NCBI GenBank assembly: GCA_021823365.1
Contig: JAKAOD010000237.1
Coordinates: 1-5,556, forward strand
Direction: 5' to 3'
Source of the DNA: Actinomycetes bacterium
GTDB taxonomy: Bacteria > Actinomycetota > Acidimicrobiia > Acidimicrobiales > Bog-793
Length of the DNA stretch: 5,556 nt
The notes below the pieces were generated by a model. That model saw only the letters and a program-made list of their open reading frames with translations, searched no databases and was not told the DNA's origin. Positions within the stretch are counted from its first letter, which is position 1, and every line of letters begins with the position of its first letter. Positions 2,590-5,556 of this stretch are shown one piece after another. The position numbers were made by a program, and so were the translations under genes.

Positions 2590-5556
2590 CGTCCACCCGC
2601 CTCCCCACGCGTCTCTTCCTCGACGATCCGCCGCGCCATGTCACGCAGCACGAACTTCTGCACCTTGCCGATCGGGTTGCGCGGCAGCTCGTCCACGACG
2701 ACCAGGCGCTCTGGCCAGTATTGCTTGGCGACCTGCCGGCCGTCGAGGTGGCGCTGCATCTCCGCGAAGTCGAGCCCGGAAGGAGCGACGGCGAACGCGC
2801 AGGCGCGCTCGCCGAGCCGCTCGTCGGGCATCGCGACGACGGCGACCTCCTCGATCGCCGGGTGCTCGTGGAGGAGCTGCTCGATCTCGGCGACCGGCAC
2901 CTTCTCGCCACCCCGGTTGATCACGTCCTTCACCCGGCCGCTGATGCGCACGAAGCCGGCGTCGTCGATCACCGCGAGATCGCCGGACCGGTACCAGCCG
3001 TCCGGCGTCGTCGCCGATGCCGTCCACTCCGGGCGGCCGAGGTAGCCCTCGAACAGGCAGCCGCTTTTCACCTCGAAGTTGCCCTCCTGCCCGGGCGCGA
3101 GGACCTGCCCGTCGTCGTCGGTCACCCGGATGCGCACGCCGGCCAGGGCGCGGCCGTCGGTCCCCCAGACCTTCGCCGGCTCGTCGCCCGGTGCCGACAG
3201 CGTCCCGAGGCAGGTCTCGGTCGTGCCCCAGGCGCCGCAGACGGCGACGTCGAGGGCACGGGTCGCCCGCTCCGCCAGCCCCCGGGGCACCGCCGCCCCG
3301 GTCGCAACGAAGACCCGCAACGCCTGAGGAACAGCTCCGCCTGCGTCGACCGCCTTCACGAGGTCGGCGAGGAACGGCGTCGCGGCCTGGACGAAAGTGC
3401 AGCGGTGGCGCGAGAGCGCGTCGAGCGCGGCGCGGGCGTCCCAGACCGGCTGCAGGACCTGCGGCACCCCGAGGGTGAAGGCGAGCCACATCCCGTAGAG
3501 GAAGCCCGTCTGATGGGCGATCGGGGACGGCACGAAGACGACGTCGGAGGGACCGAGACCGAGGTGGCGCACCTCCATGGCCGCCGCCCTGCTCAAAGAG
3601 TCCGCACGCTGGAGCACGCCCTTCGGCTCCCCCGTCGTCCCCGAGGTGAACAGCAGCTGCGCCAGGTCATGCGGTCCCGGAAGGCGCGCGGCGAGGACCG
3701 CGGCATCTGCCGAGGCGAGGGCGGCCTCGAGCTCCGGCTCGAAGTCGTGCCAGGCGACGCGGCACCCGGGGGCCGGGACCTTCGATTGCGGCGACGCGGC
3801 GTCGACCACGACGACGTGCTCGAGCGACGGGACCTCCTCGGGGGAGCTGACCAGCTCGCCGACCTCGGTGGCGTGGTCCCGGCCGCGGAAGCGCCCGGCG
3901 ACGAACAGGACGCGGGCGCCCGAGCGGGTCAGCATGAACGCCAGCTCCCGGCGCCGGTAGATCGGCATCAACGGGCAGCAGACGGCGCCGGCACGCAGCA
4001 CGCCGAGGGCGATGACGACGAGCTCTGACCAGTTCGGGAGCTGGAAGGCGACCGCCTCGCCCGGCGCGACCCCGAGCGAGGCGAGCATCGTCGCGACGGC
4101 GTCTGCACGCCGATCGAGGTCGCCCCAGGTCACGGCCCGCTCCCCTCGGCCCTCGGACGCCACCTCGACGACCGCGACCTCCTCCGGACGCCGGCGCGCC
4201 GCGCGGCGCGCGAGCTCGACGACGTGGACGCCCCCGCGGCGCCCGGATGCGGCGGGCATCTCCTCAGCGGACCGCCGGCGCCGGGCCGGCGGGACCGTCG
4301 CGCCGAGAGCGGGCGACGGCGCCCGGGCGCCCGCCGAGCCCGGGGGGCGCCGGCTGGCCCTGCCGGACTCGGTCGACATCGGGACGCCGATCCCGTTCAT
4401 CTCCTCGAGGAAGCGCGGGTAGGAGATGCGGTAGGCGCGGGGATAGGTGAGCCGGGATTCGCCCTCCGCCCGCGACGCGGCGACGGCGAGGGCCATGAGC
4501 ACCCGGTGGTCGTTGAACGAGGACAGGTCGGCACCGGCAAGGCGGTCGACGCCGCGGACCACGAGCCGGTCGTGGAGCTGCTCCAGGCGACCGCCCATCC
4601 GGTTGAGCTGGAGCATCGCCGCGACCCGGTCCGACTCTTTCAGGCGGACGTGGGCGATGTTGTCGAGGACCGTCGTGCCCCCGGCGAAGCTCCCGAGGAC
4701 CGAAAGGACCGGCAGCATGTCCGGGACGCTCCGGCAGTCGACGCGGACGCCCGAGAGCTCGCAGCCGTCGTGGCGGACCCGCGCCCAGCCACTCTCCTCG
4801 TCGGCCGCCAGCGGGAGGCCCATCTCGGCGACGATGTCCAGCAGCTCGGCCTCGGGATGGTCGACCTCGGCGGCGCGCCTCGCCGGCAGGCCCCGCAGCA
4901 GCACGTCGGAGGGGTGCAGCGCCGTGGCGGCGAGCCCGAAGGCGGCGGCACCGACGTCAGGAGGGAGCTGCACGCTCGCCGGCCGAGCCGTCTGACCGCC
5001 CTCGACGGCGAAGCGCCGGCCGCCGTCGGCAACCTCGACCTCGAGCCCGAATGCCGCCATCATGCGGATCGTGAGGTCGACATAGCTCCGCTCGTTGAGC
5101 TCGCCTTCCACCTCGATGAGCGACGGGCCCGTGGCGAAGGGCGCGAGCAGCAGCAACCCGGAGATCCACTGCGAGAGCGTCCCCGAGATCCGGACGCGTC
5201 CGCCGCTCGGCCGTCTCGGCCGGACGGCGATCGGCGGGCAACCGGTGGGAGAGTCGAGCTCGACGCCCATCGCCGAGAGCGCCTCGAGCAGCGGCTTGAT
5301 CGGCCGGCGCTGGAAGTAGCGCTGCCCGACGACGCTCACGGGCGCGTCGGCGAGCGAGACCAGGCCGGTGATGAAGTACAGCGTCGTCCCCGAGCTGCCG
5401 ACGGAGACCTCCGGCGTGGTCGGGCGGTAAGGGCCGCCCTCGACGACGAAGCAGTCGCCCTCGACGGCGATGCGCGTGCCGAGCCGGCGCAGCGCCTGGA
5501 TCGTGTAGCGCACGTGGCCGGCGTCGGACAGGCCGTCGATCCTGCTCCTGCCTTCG
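2586..5556 (-). CDS. EPSP-synthase-like / acyl-CoA ligase fusion protein (AnsJK/PlmJK-like), 5' partial
   Basis: One frame stays open from the right window edge (first full codon GAA at 5555) to a TGA at 2588-2586, giving 989 visible residues. A GTG at 5513 is not the true start, because homologous AroA sequence (RSRIDGLSDAGHVRYTIQAL) continues upstream to the edge; about 40 residues including the usual GSKS motif are missing. The first ~390 residues are an enolpyruvyltransferase (AroA) domain, then a ~40-residue Pro/Ala/Arg-rich linker, then ~557 residues of adenylate-forming ligase. It is the first visible gene of the operon and its stop overlaps the next start (ATGA). Family knowledge: an EPSP-synthase homologue beside a CoA ligase, dehydrogenase and enoyl reductase is the arrangement of cyclohexanecarboxyl-CoA biosynthesis. 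Inferred role: processing of the shikimate ring followed by CoA activation, in the cytoplasm. The domain calls are firm; the pathway call rests on gene context and recall of the ans/plm clusters. Confidence 0.85.
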   Translation of the reverse strand, partial: EGRSRIDGLSDAGHVRYTIQALRRLGTRIAVEGDCFVVEGGPYRPTTPEVSVGSSGTTLYFITGLVSLADAPVSVVGQRYFQRRPIKPLLEALSAMGVELDSPTGCPPIAVRPRRPSGGRVRISGTLSQWISGLLLLAPFATGPSLIEVEGELNERSYVDLTIRMMAAFGLEVEVADGGRRFAVEGGQTARPASVQLPPDVGAAAFGLAATALHPSDVLLRGLPARRAAEVDHPEAELLDIVAEMGLPLAADEESGWARVRHDGCELSGVRVDCRSVPDMLPVLSVLGSFAGGTTVLDNIAHVRLKESDRVAAMLQLNRMGGRLEQLHDRLVVRGVDRLAGADLSSFNDHRVLMALAVAASRAEGESRLTYPRAYRISYPRFLEEMNGIGVPMSTESGRASRRPPGSAGARAPSPALGATVPPARRRRSAEEMPAASGRRGGVHVVELARRAARRRPEEVAVVEVASEGRGERAVTWGDLDRRADAVATMLASLGVAPGEAVAFQLPNWSELVVIALGVLRAGAVCCPLMPIYRRRELAFMLTRSGARVLFVAGRFRGRDHATEVGELVSSPEEVPSLEHVVVVDAASPQSKVPAPGCRVAWHDFEPELEAALASADAAVLAARLPGPHDLAQLLFTSGTTGEPKGVLQRADSLSRAAAMEVRHLGLGPSDVVFVPSPIAHQTGFLYGMWLAFTLGVPQVLQPVWDARAALDALSRHRCTFVQAATPFLADLVKAVDAGGAVPQALRVFVATGAAVPRGLAERATRALDVAVCGAWGTTETCLGTLSAPGDEPAKVWGTDGRALAGVRIRVTDDDGQVLAPGQEGNFEVKSGCLFEGYLGRPEWTASATTPDGWYRSGDLAVIDDAGFVRISGRVKDVINRGGEKVPVAEIEQLLHEHPAIEEVAVVAMPDERLGERACAFAVAPSGLDFAEMQRHLDGRQVAKQYWPERLVVVDELPRNPIGKVQKFVLRDMARRIVEEETRGEAGGR
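2589..4259 (-). other. Acyl-CoA ligase (ANL superfamily) domain of the fusion, cyclohexanecarboxylate-CoA-ligase-like
   Basis: A complete adenylate-forming enzyme of about 557 residues, a normal length for a free-standing CoA ligase. Motifs in order: the ATP-binding P-loop FTSGTTGEPKG (3650-3618), WGTTET (A5, 3230-3213), GWYRSGD with the ribose-binding Asp (A7, Asp codon 2981-2979), GRVKDVINRGGEKV (A8 hinge and CoA-face loop), and PRNPIGKVQK with the catalytic Lys (A10, codon 2666-2664). All essential residues are present. The MPDERLGERACAFAV stretch and overall texture resemble medium-chain and alicyclic acid CoA ligases such as cyclohexanecarboxylate-CoA ligase; I judge this by eye only. 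Reaction: acid + ATP + CoA to acyl-CoA + AMP + PPi. Likely substrate, inferred from context, is a shikimate-derived cyclohexene or cyclohexadiene carboxylate. No carrier-protein domain follows, so CoA rather than a tethered phosphopantetheine is the probable acceptor. Confidence 0.85.
2600..2606 (-). promoter_or_regulatory. Probable ribosome binding site of the acyl-CoA dehydrogenase gene
   Basis: On the minus strand GGGGAGG lies 10 bases before the ATG at 2589, inside the last codons of the upstream ligase. It is the only convincing Shine-Dalgarno-like sequence in front of a start in the window and supports the choice of that ATG. Confidence 0.5.
4260..4379 (-). other. Low-complexity interdomain linker of the fusion
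   Basis: About 40 codons between the last AroA helix and the first ligase helix encode Ser, Pro, Ala, Gly and Arg with almost no aliphatic content; it starts at the Met of GVPMSTES and ends at RRRRSAEE. There is no stop codon, so a ribosome finishing the AroA domain must continue into the ligase. An internal ATG at 4259-4257 is preceded by GAGGAG with no spacer, too close for a good ribosome binding site, so separate initiation of the ligase is possible but not favoured. The segment is probably disordered and flexible. Confidence 0.7.
4380..5556 (-). other. EPSP-synthase (AroA-family) domain of the fusion, N-terminus cut by the window edge
   Basis: Motifs seen, with E. coli AroA numbering from my own alignment: GSSGTT loop (5399-5382, residues 93-98), QRRPI with Arg124 (5306-5304), LSQW with Ser170 and Gln171 (5174-5169), Tyr200 (5084-5082), VPD with catalytic Asp313 (4721-4719), KESDR with Lys340, Glu341 and Arg344 (from 4640), and NDHR with Arg386 (from 4514). 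The C-terminus (FLEEMNGIGVPM) is where ordinary EPSP synthases end. The fold and catalytic set are therefore present apart from the missing N-terminal Lys22 region. Several substrate-side residues differ: Arg100 is Tyr, Ser169 is Leu, Ser197 is Glu and Asn336 is His. Ser169 and Ser197 normally bind the phosphate of shikimate-3-phosphate, so I infer a different, perhaps unphosphorylated, shikimate-derived substrate. A housekeeping aroA is the less likely alternative. Confidence 0.85.

Noticed and set aside
1954..3045. Plus-strand open frame of 363 codons opposite the dehydrogenase and ligase end
   Set aside because: Low-complexity composition and no recognisable domain; it spans the junction of two well-supported minus-strand genes.
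2721..4028. Long plus-strand open frame of 435 codons opposite the ligase
   Set aside because: It mirrors the ligase codons, has Arg/Gly/Glu/His-rich composition without any family motif, and lies opposite a gene with all ligase signatures. Long antisense frames are expected at this G+C content.
4257..4259. Separate start of the ligase at the internal ATG (MPAASG)
   Set aside because: GAGGAG abuts the ATG without spacing and the upstream AroA frame has no stop, so a fused product is the simplest reading. Secondary internal initiation cannot be excluded.
1426..4259. Cyclohexanecarboxylate degradation genes (AliA/AliB-type ligase and dehydrogenase)
   Set aside because: The ligase and dehydrogenase alone would allow this, but an EPSP-synthase homologue and an enoyl reductase have no place in that catabolic route.
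4380..5556. Housekeeping aroA of the shikimate pathway
   Set aside because: Fusion to a CoA ligase, operon partners and loss of the S3P-phosphate serines argue for a specialised paralogue.

Overview
The window is a very GC-rich piece of DNA, roughly 70% G+C by eye, with strong G/C preference at third codon positions. This suggests a high-GC bacterium, most likely an actinobacterium, but no marker gene fixes the taxon. All genes lie on the minus strand and are read from right to left. There is no intergenic DNA: each gene overlaps the next by 4 to 8 bases. Both window ends cut through open reading frames, and no promoter, terminator, RNA gene, repeat or CRISPR array is visible.

In transcription order the window holds four genes. 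(1) 5556-2586 is a long open frame whose first part is an EPSP-synthase (AroA) family domain, followed by a Pro/Ala/Arg-rich linker and a complete acyl-CoA ligase domain; its 5' end lies outside the window. (2) 2589-1426 is an acyl-CoA dehydrogenase. (3) 1429-623 is a FabL/ChcA-like short-chain enoyl-thioester reductase. (4) 630-1 is the N-terminal part of an Old Yellow Enzyme / 2,4-dienoyl-CoA reductase family flavoprotein. In its last ~40 residues this frame switches into what reads as the C-terminal tail of a cyclopropane-fatty-acid synthase.

The set (EPSP-synthase homologue, CoA ligase, acyl-CoA dehydrogenase, enoyl reductase, dienoyl reductase) matches, from memory, the cassette that converts shikimate to cyclohexanecarboxyl-CoA (CHC-CoA): ansJKLM/chcA of the ansatrienin cluster and plmJK/plmL/chcA/plmM of the phoslactomycin cluster. 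In that reading the EPSP-synthase-like domain acts on the shikimate ring and the ligase activates the acid as a CoA thioester. The dehydrogenase and the two reductases then adjust ring double bonds until the saturated CHC-CoA is formed. CHC-CoA is a starter unit for omega-cyclohexyl fatty acids or polyketides; the window does not show which is made here.

Three points stand out. The EPSP-synthase and ligase form one uninterrupted frame. The EPSP-synthase domain keeps its catalytic residues but has lost the serines that hold the 3-phosphate of shikimate-3-phosphate. The last gene appears chimeric close to the left edge, by recombination or by misassembly.
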